Assembly: GCA_937920515.1 (NCBI GenBank)
Contig: CALEUG010000004.1
Span: 186,001 to 250,000, forward strand
Direction: 5' to 3'
Length of the DNA stretch: 64,000 nt
DNA from: an uncultured bacterium
Lineage (GTDB): Bacteria > Acidobacteriota > Aminicenantia > Aminicenantales > Saccharicenantaceae
This document shows positions 17,075 to 26,421 of this stretch, piece after piece. Numbering within the stretch: position 1 is the stretch's first letter; each line of letters begins with the position of its first letter. The notes beneath the pieces were generated by a model, which was not told the origin of the DNA, did not search any database, and saw only the letters and a program-made list of their open reading frames with translations. The position numbers and the translations under genes are program-made.

Positions 17075-19282
17075 TTATTTCTTATAATAATGTCGGTAGT
17101 AAGTCCGGTGATAATATCCCCGATTGTCCAGATTCAGAGCGTTGATGACCACTCCGAAGCTCTTCAATTTCAGGAGGTCGATAATCTCCCTGGCCTGCCT
17201 CAGGGCTTCCCTGGGAGTCCGGTCAGCACGTACCACCAGGACCAGCCCGTCCACCATTTTTCCCAGCACCTGGGAGTCGGTGACCGAAAGGATCGGCGGA
17301 GTATCGATCAGGATAAAATCAAAGGCGGTTTTCAGCCTTTCCAGCAGGGCCTTCATCCGGTCAGAGCCAAGAAGTTCAGCCGGGTTGGGCGGTACCGGAC
17401 CGGAGTTTAACAGGTAAAGAGAAGGCACCAGGGTTGCCTTTATAAGTTTATTGAGTTCCAGGCCCATGGTCAGATAGTTGCTCAGGCCGTCGTGGTTTTT
17501 AAGGTTGAATATCCGGTGCTGCTTCGGTCGGCGCAGGTCGGCATCCATCAGCAGCACCTTTTTATCCATCTGGGCCAGGCTGACCGCCAGGTTGGAGATG
17601 GTCACCGACTTGCCCTCGTTGGGCAGCGGGCTGGTGATGATCAGGCTCTTCAGGCTGGTCAGCGGTCCGGATAGTAACAGGGCAGTCCGCAACGAGCGGT
17701 AACTTTCGGCAAAGGTCGAATCCGGAGCGAAATGGCTGATGAGCTCGATGCTGCGAGGCTCGCTCCCGTTTTCGGTCTCCGCTTTATCCTGCCCCTTCTT
17801 CTTTCTCTTTCTGCCATCCTCCTCCCCCGAGCGGTAAACATAATAATGACCGTTCAGGGTGGCATCTTCATCAAAAACCTGGACCACACCCAGCGTGGGC
17901 AGGCCCGAATAACGCTCGACGTCCTCGGCCGACTTGACGGTGTTATCCAGGTACTCCATCACCAGGGCCAGGCCCAGACCGCCGAACAACCCCAGAAACA
18001 GGGCCAGCAGCAGGTTGCGGAATTTTCTCGGGCTGTCAGGACGCAGGGGCAGGTCGGCCCGGTCTACTATCCTTATATTGGAGGTCCTCAGTCCCTTGAG
18101 CCGGGCAGACACCCCGGTCTCGCTCTGCCTTTTGAGCAAGGACTCCAGAAGATTCTTCTTGTTTTCCAGTTCGATTTTAAGGCTGTTGTAAAGGATGGCG
18201 CTGGAATTGAGACGGAAAGCTTCTTCTTTTTGCTGCTCAAAAAGTTCCTTGAGTGATATTTCTTTTTTCAGGGCCGCCTGGTAATCAGCGAAGGCAGCTT
18301 TAATAAGCCGCTGGGTCTCACTCGTCAGCAACTCGCGGGCAGATTCCAGTTCAGCCTTTAGCCGCTGCATCTCCGGGTATTCCGGCTGGAATTTTTCCTG
18401 CAGCTTGGCGTATTCTCGACTGAGCTTAAGATACTCTTCCCTGAGTCGCTGGATCAGGGGATTGTTCATGGCTTCGGGAATGAAATCGGGCGAGGCGTTC
18501 TTTATCCCGTTGTAATAGGATTCTTTCCTGACCCGGTCGATCTGGGCTTCGGTCAGAGCTTTGTTCAGCTCGCTGATCTTGTCCAGCATGGTAGTTTCTT
18601 TATCGCTCAGGATGACAATATCCTTCTCCTGGCCGTAATTCTGAAGCTCCTGTTCCTTCTGGTTGATTTCCTTCTTGAGTCCCTCTATCTGCTCCCTAAG
18701 GAATTCCGTGGCCTGTTCGGTGGTTTCGTACTTGGCCTCAATGTTCATGTCAACGAAGGAATCGAACAGGGAGTTGACGCATTCGCTGGCCAGGACCGGG
18801 TCGTTGGCCTTAAAGGCCACTTCCACCAGTCTGGTCATCCGGATGGGCTTGACTTCCAGCCGGCCCAGGAATTTATCCACCATTTTCTGCCTGAAGACGG
18901 GATTCTTCAGTTCATCAGTGGTCAGGGCCTTGCCCCCGGAAAATTCTTTCTTTTCCCAGAGCTTGAGCCGCTCTATGGTTCTTTCGGCCAGGCTTCGGCT
19001 CTGCAACAGCTTATACTGGGTCTGGAAATAATCATCCCGGAAGGTTTCGATCTGGAAGATATCCTCAAAGCTCAAAATGTTTGGCTCTTTCTCGATCATG
19101 ACCGTGCCCCGGGCCTTGTAGACCGGCCGGGTGACGAAGGAGATGACCAGAGACAGCGCGGCCGCTATCAGGGTTATTGATATCACCGTCCAGCGCCGGC
19201 GGAAGATAATATCTATGTATTTCCTGAGGTCGATTTCGCCCGTGTCCAGGGCCTGGGGTTCCACATAATTTTCGTTGCTCAT
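17075..19282 (-). CDS. wzc: Wzc-like polysaccharide co-polymerase / tyrosine autokinase
   Basis: A 735-residue fused co-polymerase and BY-kinase. The N-terminal Wzz domain starts with a membrane helix near 31-52. A long periplasmic coiled coil runs from about 180 to 400, and a second helix lies near 420-440. The cytoplasmic kinase has Walker A (SPLPNEGKSVT near 551-561), Walker A' (VLLMDADLRRP near 576-586) and Walker B (FILIDTPP near 656). It ends in a cluster of six tyrosines (YYHRTYYRHYY), the autophosphorylation tail. A basic linker (GRKRKKKGQDK) precedes the kinase. It controls chain length and export with the Wza-like protein. The ATG has AGAGG six bases upstream. Confidence 0.94.
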   Translation of the reverse strand: MSNENYVEPQALDTGEIDLRKYIDIIFRRRWTVISITLIAAALSLVISFVTRPVYKARGTVMIEKEPNILSFEDIFQIETFRDDYFQTQYKLLQSRSLAERTIERLKLWEKKEFSGGKALTTDELKNPVFRQKMVDKFLGRLEVKPIRMTRLVEVAFKANDPVLASECVNSLFDSFVDMNIEAKYETTEQATEFLREQIEGLKKEINQKEQELQNYGQEKDIVILSDKETTMLDKISELNKALTEAQIDRVRKESYYNGIKNASPDFIPEAMNNPLIQRLREEYLKLSREYAKLQEKFQPEYPEMQRLKAELESARELLTSETQRLIKAAFADYQAALKKEISLKELFEQQKEEAFRLNSSAILYNSLKIELENKKNLLESLLKRQSETGVSARLKGLRTSNIRIVDRADLPLRPDSPRKFRNLLLALFLGLFGGLGLALVMEYLDNTVKSAEDVERYSGLPTLGVVQVFDEDATLNGHYYVYRSGEEDGRKRKKKGQDKAETENGSEPRSIELISHFAPDSTFAESYRSLRTALLLSGPLTSLKSLIITSPLPNEGKSVTISNLAVSLAQMDKKVLLMDADLRRPKQHRIFNLKNHDGLSNYLTMGLELNKLIKATLVPSLYLLNSGPVPPNPAELLGSDRMKALLERLKTAFDFILIDTPPILSVTDSQVLGKMVDGLVLVVRADRTPREALRQAREIIDLLKLKSFGVVINALNLDNRGYYHRTYYRHYYKK

Positions 19283-19306
19283 CTCAATCCTCTCCAGTGG
19301 CCGGCA

Positions 19307-20209
19307 TCAAAAGATGCTCTCCTTGACGATAACCACATCTCCCTCCCGCAGCGGAATGTCTTTCCGCTTTCCTTTGATGATATCGTTCAGGTTAACCTGA
19401 AGGTTGGTTTCCCTGCCACTCTTATCCTTTCTCTTTACTATAACCCCCCGCCTGGAGGCATTTTCGCTGAGTCCTCCAGCCTGGGCAATGGCCTGGAGCA
19501 GGGTTATTTTTTTTGACATCTTGACCTGCAGGGCACCCGGGTTGCGAACCTGCCCGAAGACATAAATCGTTATCAGCCTGTCCACCGGGACGTTTATCAC
19601 ATCGTTGGGCTGCAGCGGTATGTTCAGGCGCTGATTGCCGTTGAGCAGGAGGTCTTCCAGGTCAATGCTGATGGAAGCGGTGTTGCCGTCCTGCCCTTCT
19701 CTTAAAACGTATATTTCGTTGGCCGCGTTTTCCTTGAAGCCACCGGCCTGGGAAATCATTTGCAGCAGGGACTGGCGACCGACCAGTTCATACATACCCG
19801 GTTTCTCCACAGCCCCGATAATGGCCACTCTGGAACTCTGGTATTCCTTTATAAAAACCGAGACCTGGGCTTTTTTGACATATTTCTCCAGAAGTTCGGC
19901 GATCCTTCGCTCAACCTTCTCCTTGGTCAGGCCGCCCACCTGAACGTTTCCCAGAAGGGGAAGGGTGATGGAGCCGTCTTCCGAGACGCGGACGATGTGG
20001 TCAAATTCCGGCAGCTCAAACACTTTAATTTCCAGGAGATCCCGGGGCCCGATGATATATTCTCTTATAAAATACTCGCGGGCTGCAGCCGGAGCTTCCT
20101 GAGCTTCAGCCTGGGCCGGCCTGGTCTGAGCCGGGCCGGTCAAAGGCAGCCAGCCGAGCAGGAACAGGACAATAATTACCTTTGAAAAAAAATTTCTTTT
20201 TTTCTTCAT
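19307..20209 (-). CDS. Wza-like polysaccharide export protein (Poly_export + SLBB)
   Basis: A 300-residue exported protein. The signal peptide begins MKKKRNFFSKV and runs to about residue 25-35. A Poly_export domain (YIIGPRDLLEIKVFELPEF, then SEDGSITLPLLGNV) and two SLBB domains follow (AIIGAVEKPGMYEL and YVFGQVRNPGALQV). It would form the periplasmic/outer-membrane exit channel. No lipobox cysteine is seen, unlike E. coli Wza. The ATG at 20209 has AAAGG eight bases upstream and gives a normal signal peptide. An ATG at 20227 and a TTG at 20260, overlapping the previous stop, are alternatives. The Wzc-like kinase follows after 24 bases. Confidence 0.88.
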   Translation of the reverse strand: MKKKRNFFSKVIIVLFLLGWLPLTGPAQTRPAQAEAQEAPAAAREYFIREYIIGPRDLLEIKVFELPEFDHIVRVSEDGSITLPLLGNVQVGGLTKEKVERRIAELLEKYVKKAQVSVFIKEYQSSRVAIIGAVEKPGMYELVGRQSLLQMISQAGGFKENAANEIYVLREGQDGNTASISIDLEDLLLNGNQRLNIPLQPNDVINVPVDRLITIYVFGQVRNPGALQVKMSKKITLLQAIAQAGGLSENASRRGVIVKRKDKSGRETNLQVNLNDIIKGKRKDIPLREGDVVIVKESIF

Positions 20210-20256
20210 TTCCTCAACCTTTTCCATAACTCGCGCTGAGAAAGAATTTTCCTCAA

Positions 20257-21510
20257 TCAAAATTCATAGGTCAGGTTCAAGCCGATAAATTTTCGCTCTG
20301 CATCCCAGTTCAGAACGTTTATGTCTCTGGACCAGATACCACCGGATAATCCAAGGCCTGCAGACTTCCCTATTCTAATATATAAGGCTACCGAATTTAA
20401 AGTGTAGTTATCCTGGCGCGGTTCCGAGCCGGGCACCTCTCCCAGCGGATAATCATTTCGCAGCCGGCTGTGGGTATAATCCAGCCGGATCCTTTTACGG
20501 AAAAGGTAGAGCGAGCTCCCGGCCGACCAGGAATTGCCCACGTAGAATGGATTCTGCGACCAGATGGAAAAGTTGACATCCCGCCGGTATGAAGCTCTCA
20601 GCACCAGCGGGCGCAGCAAGATCCAGCTGACCGAAGTATCTCCCACTATCCCCCGGAAATCGGGCATTCCCCCGGCCAGGGTATCAAAAAACTTATGGCC
20701 AATTCTCAGCCGACCCCTGATTCGCCCTGCTGGCGAAAACTCAAACCCGGAGTAGATGGTCCGGCTCCGGGAATCCCCCGGGCTGGTCGGGCTACTGAAA
20801 TCGTACCTCCCCCATTCTCCCTCCAGGAAAAACTGGACCCGGGGGTTCAGGCGGTAATAGAATTTGCCGCTCCAGAAGGTTTCCAGGTGACTCAGGCGCT
20901 CCCCGATGTTGACCGAATCATATTCAATGCTTTCGTACCGGTAATCTATCCTGGTGGTCGTAACCTCGAAAGACACCCGGTAGGACCTCTGGTAGAGCAG
21001 CGAAACGAAACCCCTTTTTTCATTCCTCCTGGGCCTGATGTCGATTTCGGTGTTCCAGCGTTCCCGGGCCCGGTTGAGAGCCCCTCCGGCCGTAAGCAGG
21101 AAACGATTCAAGCTCAGGGAAATGTCGCCGTTGAGATAATTATTCCAGGTCCTTTCCCGCTCGGTCTTGAAAAAATAGACGTACTGCGGCGATTCGAACA
21201 GGTGAACTATCAGCCGTTTTTGCAACATGAAATAGGCCTCAACCCCGGGACCGGCCGTCAGCCAGAAATCGGAAACGGCTTCAGGGTGGTAATAGATGTT
21301 GGAGTCATAACCGGCGTCCTTGATGATGAGCAACGGCTGAATTCTGAGAGGGCCAAACTTCCAGGCCGCCCGCTCCCAGCTCAGTCGGAGTTCCCTGGCC
21401 TTCCAGGTTTCAGCCCGGCCTGGAGTTAACAGGACAAGCAGGGCCAGGCCAAGCGTTACAGTTATCGGGGAAAAAATAGTCGCTCTTTTCAACCTGGTCA
21501 CCACCGTCAT
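20257..21510 (-). CDS. Outer-membrane beta-barrel protein of the exopolysaccharide cluster
   Basis: A 417-residue protein with a signal peptide (1-33, cleavage probably after PGRA). The rest is alternating amphipathic beta strands rich in Tyr, Arg and Phe, ending in the barrel-type C-terminus KFIGLNLTYEF. Proteins of this kind (outer membrane beta-barrel, EPS-associated) often lie next to Wza/Wzc genes that lack a classical Wza barrel, and may form the outer-membrane exit. It is the first gene of the cluster and is divergent from lptD. Its function is inferred from topology and position only. Confidence 0.75.
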   Translation of the reverse strand: MTVVTRLKRATIFSPITVTLGLALLVLLTPGRAETWKARELRLSWERAAWKFGPLRIQPLLIIKDAGYDSNIYYHPEAVSDFWLTAGPGVEAYFMLQKRLIVHLFESPQYVYFFKTERERTWNNYLNGDISLSLNRFLLTAGGALNRARERWNTEIDIRPRRNEKRGFVSLLYQRSYRVSFEVTTTRIDYRYESIEYDSVNIGERLSHLETFWSGKFYYRLNPRVQFFLEGEWGRYDFSSPTSPGDSRSRTIYSGFEFSPAGRIRGRLRIGHKFFDTLAGGMPDFRGIVGDTSVSWILLRPLVLRASYRRDVNFSIWSQNPFYVGNSWSAGSSLYLFRKRIRLDYTHSRLRNDYPLGEVPGSEPRQDNYTLNSVALYIRIGKSAGLGLSGGIWSRDINVLNWDAERKFIGLNLTYEF

Positions 21511-21526
21511 TGTTTGAGAGTCCTTA

Positions 21527-21556
21527 TTATTACCATAATTTAGAAGGCCAGTTCAA
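21527..21556 (-). promoter_or_regulatory. Possible promoter for the exopolysaccharide cluster
   Basis: On the minus strand TTGAAC (21556-21551) and TAATAA (21532-21527) are 18 bases apart, upstream of the ATG at 21510. AAGGA lies 10 bases before that ATG. The -10 match is only fair. Confidence 0.3.
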
Positions 21557-21582
21557 CCATGCCCGGAGAACTGTTTTTCTTC

Positions 21583-21611
21583 TTGTCTGGGTTAGCGGGC
21601 AATTATATATT
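21583..21611 (+). promoter_or_regulatory. Putative promoter for lptD
   Basis: TTGTCT at 21583-21588 and TATATT at 21606-21611 are separated by 17 bases. The predicted start is about 12 bases before the ATG at 21630, so the leader is very short and the ribosome-binding site weak. Confidence 0.5.
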
Positions 21612-21629
21612 ATGTAAAGAGTGAACTGA

Positions 21630-23798
21630 ATGACCGACCGGAAAACCGGAATAATTCTCACCGGCAATTTTCCGTTCCTGCTGGTATTTCTTTGCCTTAT
21701 TTTGTCACCGGCTCGGCCGGCCCGGGCCGGCACCTTTACCGGCTCGGCCGAAGATGACCTGAGGCTCCTGGCCCGATACCAGGAAAAAAACGGTCCGGTC
21801 TGGCTGGCCCGGGGTGAGGTCGAACTCCGCTTCGGGCCTCTGACCTTGCTGGCTGACCGCCTCCAGGTCAACAGCGAAACCTACGAAGTTGTGGCTGAAG
21901 GCCAGGTAACCCTCCAGCTTCCGTCCGAAGTCGTCTCGTGCGAACGTTTGACCTATAACTTAAAAACAGGAGAGGGGAAGCTGGAAGGAGTCAGGGCCAT
22001 AACCCGTCCCGGCCTTTTTTTTGGCGCGAAGTCAATAGAAAAATCAATGGCCGGACTCTACCGCCTGGAACGGGCCTGGTTTACCACCTGCACCCAGCCG
22101 GTTCCCCGCTGGCTGTTCTCATTTTCTGAAGCCAGCCTTCAACCTGAAGAATACATCAGCCTGAAGCAGGCTATATTCAGGGTAAAGAAAATTCCCCTTC
22201 TCTATATTCCATACCTGCGTTACCCTCTTCAAGATCGGGCCACCGGCTTTCTCTTCCCCAGGGTGGGATATAATCGGGTCAAGGGACTGGCCATCAGCCA
22301 GGGCTTCTACTGGGCCCTGGCACCCAACATGGATGCTACCTTTACCGCCGATTTTTATTCGCGCAAGGGAACCGGGGCTGGACTTGAATACCGCTACCTT
22401 TTACCCGGGGGGATCAGAGGCGAATTTAACGGCTACCTGTTTTTCTTCCGGCGGGAGGAAGCAGGCCAACGGCCCGACCCGGGTTACATACTGCGTTTGA
22501 ATCATGTCCAGGCCCTGCCTCTGGGATTCCAGCTGACCGGGCAGGCCGATTACTCGAGTTCGTTCAGTTTTTTAAGAGAATTTGATAATAACTTCACCGC
22601 GGCCACCGTCAGCAACCGCTCCTACCAGCTGGGATTGAGTCGCAGCTGGTCTTATTTCAACCTGAACCTGCGTACTTCCAGGTTTGAGAGTTATTTCCCG
22701 CAGACCGGTCAGAGCGTGGTTACCTCCTACCTCCCCCAGGCCAGTTTCAACCTGCTGAAGTACCGGCTGCTACCTTCTCTCTACCTGTCTTTTGAATCAG
22801 GCCTGAGCAACTGGAATTACAGCTGGAAAACCGGGCTGGCCGGGGACAGCTACCGGCTGGGCCAGGCTTATTTCCGCCCGGCCCTATCGCTGCCCCTGGT
22901 ACCGGCCGACTGGCTGAACCTGACCCTCAACGCCGGCGGCAATTTTAACTGCTATTTCCAGAGCTATGAACCCGGCACCACGGTTCGCAGTTCTCAGCCC
23001 TTGTTCACCACCCAGGCCAGGCTGGGTCTTAGTCTGGAAGGCCCGGTTATCTACCGCCTCTATTTCAGACAGGGCCAGCCGTTCCTGAAACATCTGCTGG
23101 TTCCTTTTATTTCCTATGCCTTCGATACCCCTTTGGCCCTGGAGACCCTGGAGCGGATAATAGCCCCTTTTGGACTCTTGAGGAACAACGATCTGAAATT
23201 TGGCCTGGTGCAGCATTTTCTGATAAAAGAAGACGTCTCTCCCAGGGAAATCCTGACGCTCGGGCTGTCCACGACGGCCTACTTTGACCCGGAGCAAAGT
23301 CCCATAAAGTACTACTACCCGCTTAATCCCCTGCGTCATTTTTCTCCCCTGAACGCCTATCTGAGGTACTACCCGGCCCGGAGGTTCAGCCTCGATGTTT
23401 CGGCCGATTTCAATCCCTACGAAAAAAATTTCCTGAGCTCCAGGTTGAGCGCCAATCTCGGGAAACCCGACGACAATCTTTTCTTCAGTCTCAACTGGAC
23501 AAAGAACTATCAGATTCTTGGCCCAGACAGTTTTTTCCGCAGTCACCAGGCCGGCTTACAGGCTGGCTGGCGCTGGCCGGAGAAGCTGGACCTTAAAACC
23601 CAGCTGGAATTCGACCTGCAAAACCGCAAGTTTCTATATGCGGCACTGGCCGGCGTGTATCATTACCAGTGCCTGGACTTCAGCTTTGACCTTAGAGTCT
23701 TCAATTACCGCAGTCAGCCCGAAGTTCAATTCCGGTTTTCTCTTGGCCTGGGCAACATCAGCCGGACCTCGGACCTGCTCGGGGCTCTGGGCTTTTGA
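21630..23798 (+). CDS. lptD: LPS-assembly protein LptD
   Basis: A 722-residue outer-membrane protein that inserts lipopolysaccharide into the outer leaflet. A signal peptide (about 1-34) is followed by an OstA/LptA-like jellyroll (about 60-150; EVVAEGQVTLQLPSEVV). The large LptD barrel comes next, with the family hallmark WALAPNMDATFTADFY near 230-245. The mature chain has four cysteines (C104, C154 and two in the barrel), but their spacing differs from the E. coli disulfide pairs. It ends with a beta-strand-like NISRTSDLLGALGF. LptD shows that the cell makes LPS. It is divergent from the exopolysaccharide cluster. Confidence 0.9.
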   Translation: MTDRKTGIILTGNFPFLLVFLCLILSPARPARAGTFTGSAEDDLRLLARYQEKNGPVWLARGEVELRFGPLTLLADRLQVNSETYEVVAEGQVTLQLPSEVVSCERLTYNLKTGEGKLEGVRAITRPGLFFGAKSIEKSMAGLYRLERAWFTTCTQPVPRWLFSFSEASLQPEEYISLKQAIFRVKKIPLLYIPYLRYPLQDRATGFLFPRVGYNRVKGLAISQGFYWALAPNMDATFTADFYSRKGTGAGLEYRYLLPGGIRGEFNGYLFFFRREEAGQRPDPGYILRLNHVQALPLGFQLTGQADYSSSFSFLREFDNNFTAATVSNRSYQLGLSRSWSYFNLNLRTSRFESYFPQTGQSVVTSYLPQASFNLLKYRLLPSLYLSFESGLSNWNYSWKTGLAGDSYRLGQAYFRPALSLPLVPADWLNLTLNAGGNFNCYFQSYEPGTTVRSSQPLFTTQARLGLSLEGPVIYRLYFRQGQPFLKHLLVPFISYAFDTPLALETLERIIAPFGLLRNNDLKFGLVQHFLIKEDVSPREILTLGLSTTAYFDPEQSPIKYYYPLNPLRHFSPLNAYLRYYPARRFSLDVSADFNPYEKNFLSSRLSANLGKPDDNLFFSLNWTKNYQILGPDSFFRSHQAGLQAGWRWPEKLDLKTQLEFDLQNRKFLYAALAGVYHYQCLDFSFDLRVFNYRSQPEVQFRFSLGLGNISRTSDLLGALGF

Positions 23799-23868
23799 GA
23801 GGGTTAAAATTAATTGCGGGCCCGGACCGGAGACATTTCAGGTATTTTTCAGGCTAAGAAATCCGTTG

Positions 23869-23897
23869 TTGACATTATGGCCAAAAGTGAATATATG
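23869..23897 (+). promoter_or_regulatory. Putative promoter for the SDR gene
   Basis: A perfect TTGACA (23869-23874) and TATATG (23892-23897) are 17 bases apart, about 40 bases before the ATG at 23938, with AAAGGGAATAAA as the ribosome-binding region. The same hexamer pair occurs upstream of the rrf2 gene in this window. Confidence 0.55.
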
Positions 23898-23937
23898 GTA
23901 TTTTGAGAAGCAGCGAATTATCTTAAAAGGGAATAAA

Positions 23938-24894
23938 ATGCGAGTCCTGGTTACAGGAGTCTGCGGCTTTATCGGAAGCCACCTGAGCGAGTACCTGACT
24001 CAGGCTCTGCCCGGTGTCGAAATCTTCGGACTGGTCAGACCACGGGCCTGTTCCTGCACCTTAAAAAGGGCCGGAGACCGCATAAGAACGCTGGAGGCTG
24101 ATGTCCGGGACCAGGGGTCAGTACTTAAGGCCCTGAGGGAAGTCAGGCCCGACCGGATTTTTCATCTGGCCGGGCAATCGGCCATTGAGTTTTCCTTCCG
24201 GGCATCGGCTGAAACCTTCTCGACCAATACCCTGGGAACAGTTCATCTGCTGGAAGCCCTGCTGGAACTTCAACTCAACCCGGTCGTTCTCATAGCCTCG
24301 TCAGCCGAGGCCTACGGGCTGACTTATGCCGACGAGCTGCCTCTCAAGGAAACGGCCACATTCCGACCTCTGAGCCCTTTTGGAGTCAGCAAGGCCGCCC
24401 AGGACCTGCTGGGCTTTCAGTATTACAAGGCCTGCGGTCTTAAAGTCATCAGGGCCAGAATTTTCAATACCCTTGGACCGCGGCAGCCGGTTTACTACCA
24501 GGTCTCAAACCTGGCCCGCCAGATCGTCGAGATTGAAAAAAAGAAAAGGGAACCGGTCCTCAGGGCGGGCAACCTCGAAAACAAGAAAGACTATACCGAT
24601 ATAAGAGACCTGGTCCGGGCTCTCTGGTTGATTTCCGAAAAAAGCGAACCGGGAGAGGTTTTTAACCTCGGCTCCGGCCAGGCCTGGTCGGGAAACGAAA
24701 TCCTCAAACTGATGCTGGGAATGACCAGGGCCAAGCTGGTGCTGGAAAGCAGTGACCGGAAAAACCCGCTACCCGAACCTCCCATCCTGCTGGCCGATAT
24801 TTCCAGGCTGGTCAGGCTGACCGGCTGGAAACCGCAGATCAGCCTGAAACAATCCATCCTGGACCTTATAAATTACTGGAGGGAACAGGTCTGA
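23938..24894 (+). CDS. Extended SDR, GDP-6-deoxy-mannose reductase-like, lacking the catalytic Tyr
   Basis: A 318-residue NAD(P)-dependent nucleotide-sugar SDR. The Rossmann motif is TGVCGFIGSHL at residues 6-16. The conserved serine region is ASSAEAYG near 120-127. The segments ARIFNTLGPRQ and NLENKKDYTDIRDLVRA resemble GDP-6-deoxy-4-keto-mannose reductase (Rmd) and related epimerases/dehydratases. The catalytic YxxxK motif reads F148-G-V-S-K152, so the expected tyrosine is a phenylalanine. The gene may have altered chemistry or carry a substitution. The frame is open upstream to 23518, but the ATG at 23938 has the promoter and ribosome-binding site and gives the normal N-terminus. It may make deoxysugars for LPS or exopolysaccharide. 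Confidence 0.82.
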   Translation: MRVLVTGVCGFIGSHLSEYLTQALPGVEIFGLVRPRACSCTLKRAGDRIRTLEADVRDQGSVLKALREVRPDRIFHLAGQSAIEFSFRASAETFSTNTLGTVHLLEALLELQLNPVVLIASSAEAYGLTYADELPLKETATFRPLSPFGVSKAAQDLLGFQYYKACGLKVIRARIFNTLGPRQPVYYQVSNLARQIVEIEKKKREPVLRAGNLENKKDYTDIRDLVRALWLISEKSEPGEVFNLGSGQAWSGNEILKLMLGMTRAKLVLESSDRKNPLPEPPILLADISRLVRLTGWKPQISLKQSILDLINYWREQV

Positions 24895-24911
24895 AGCCAG
24901 CCTGGTTGCCC

Positions 24912-26393
24912 TTAGCGGCCGGTCTTGATATTGAGTTCCAGCTGGCTTTCCTGAACCAGCTTCCTCTCTTCCTCTATGGCCTTCAGAATATCCTGGGTGA
25001 CATCACCGGTGGGATAGAAGCCGTCAAAGCAGGCCGCACAAAAACTCCGGAGCTGCGGGTTTTCCATGCGGACGGCCTTTTTCAGGTTTTTCAGGGTCTG
25101 GTAGATGACCCGGTCGGCCCCGATGCGCCTGGCCACCAGTTCCTCGTCGGCATCCCTGGCCACGAACTCGGTCTTGGTCTGCATGTCAATCCCGTAGACA
25201 CAGGGGTAGCGAAGCGGCGGTGAATAGGAAGCGAAATAGACCTTCTCTGCCCCGCATTCTCTGACCATTTCCACAATCGCCCTGGAAGTATTGCCGCGGA
25301 CGATGCTGTCGTCAACCAGCAGAACTTTTTTCCCGGCAATTTCCGAGCAGATGGGGTTGAGTTTCTGCCTCACCGAACTCTGCCGCTTGATTTCAGCCGG
25401 CATGATGAAGGTGCGGCCGATGTAACGGTTCTTGACCAGGGCTTCCCGGTATTTCAATTTCAGACGGCGGGCAATCTCAATGGCCGCATCCCGGGCCGAG
25501 TCCGGGACCGGCACCACCACGTCGATTTCCAGGTTCTTCTTTTTAATTTCGGCAGCCAGGAGGCAACCCAGGTTCACCCGGCTCTTGTAGACGTTCACCC
25601 CGTCGATGACCGAATCGGGCCGGGCAAAATAAACCCACTCAAAGAGACAGGGAGTATGTTTTTTGTGGACTATCTTCTGGCGATGAAGCTGCCGGTTGCG
25701 GTCCAGGAAAACGGCTTCCCCGGCCTGGACATGTTCGATGTCATCAAAGTTCATCAGGTTCAGGCTGACCGTCTCCGAAGCGAAGGCATAGGAAGGCGTC
25801 AGGCCGTCCTTGCGCCGGCCAAAGCTCAGCGGCTTGATTCCGTGAGGGTCGCGGAAGGCCACCATGCCCTGCTCGGCGATGTAGGCCACCACCGAATAGC
25901 TTCCCTTGACCCGGCGGTAAACTCCGGCCACGGCCTTAAAAATATTTTCCGGGTCGAGCTGCTTAACCCGTTGCTCTTCCAGCTCCTGGGCAAAGACGTT
26001 CAGGATGACCTCGGCGTCGCAGTCGGAATTCAGCAATCGCTGGTTTTTTTCGAACAATTCCTTTTTCAGCTGCCGGTAATTGACCACGTTGCCGTTGTGG
26101 GCCAGGATGATGCCGAAAGGAGTGTTGACCATGAAAGGCTGGGCATCTTCATGTCCCCCGCCGCCGATGGTGGGATAACGGGTATGGCCTATACCCACAT
26201 TTCCCTTGAGCTGGGCGGCTTCCTCCGGCCCGAAAATATCGAGCACCAGGCCGTTGCCCTTCTTTTCGTGAAACCGGCCGTCATAGGTTATTATACCGGC
26301 GGCATCCTGTCCCCGGTGCTGGATGGACAGCAACCCCTGGTAGAGGTCGTGGAAGACTTCCCGGTTAGCCCAGAGGCCGATAACTCCGCACAT
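24912..26393 (-). CDS. purF: Amidophosphoribosyltransferase (Fe-S type)
   Basis: A 493-residue PurF, which makes phosphoribosylamine from PRPP and glutamine in the first step of purine synthesis. Cys2 (MCGVIGLW) becomes the N-terminal nucleophile of the glutaminase domain after Met removal; there is no propeptide. The PRPP loop is VLLVDDSIVRGNTSR near 346. Cysteines in HTPCLFEW, YPCVYGID and CAACFDG sit where the Bacillus-type enzyme binds its 4Fe-4S cluster, so this is the oxygen-sensitive class. It stands alone, convergent with the SDR gene (17-base gap). Confidence 0.96.
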   Translation of the reverse strand: MCGVIGLWANREVFHDLYQGLLSIQHRGQDAAGIITYDGRFHEKKGNGLVLDIFGPEEAAQLKGNVGIGHTRYPTIGGGGHEDAQPFMVNTPFGIILAHNGNVVNYRQLKKELFEKNQRLLNSDCDAEVILNVFAQELEEQRVKQLDPENIFKAVAGVYRRVKGSYSVVAYIAEQGMVAFRDPHGIKPLSFGRRKDGLTPSYAFASETVSLNLMNFDDIEHVQAGEAVFLDRNRQLHRQKIVHKKHTPCLFEWVYFARPDSVIDGVNVYKSRVNLGCLLAAEIKKKNLEIDVVVPVPDSARDAAIEIARRLKLKYREALVKNRYIGRTFIMPAEIKRQSSVRQKLNPICSEIAGKKVLLVDDSIVRGNTSRAIVEMVRECGAEKVYFASYSPPLRYPCVYGIDMQTKTEFVARDADEELVARRIGADRVIYQTLKNLKKAVRMENPQLRSFCAACFDGFYPTGDVTQDILKAIEEERKLVQESQLELNIKTGR

Positions 26394-26421
26394 TCTCTGA
26401 TGTCCTCAATTACCAGGCCTT

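Noticed and set aside
20695-21429. 244-codon open frame antisense to the beta-barrel gene
   Set aside because: It is Pro/Arg-rich, as expected from a GC-rich complement strand, and lacks a start context.
23518-23937. Upstream extension of the SDR gene into lptD
   Set aside because: The SDR fold begins at the ATG at 23938, which has its own promoter and ribosome-binding site.
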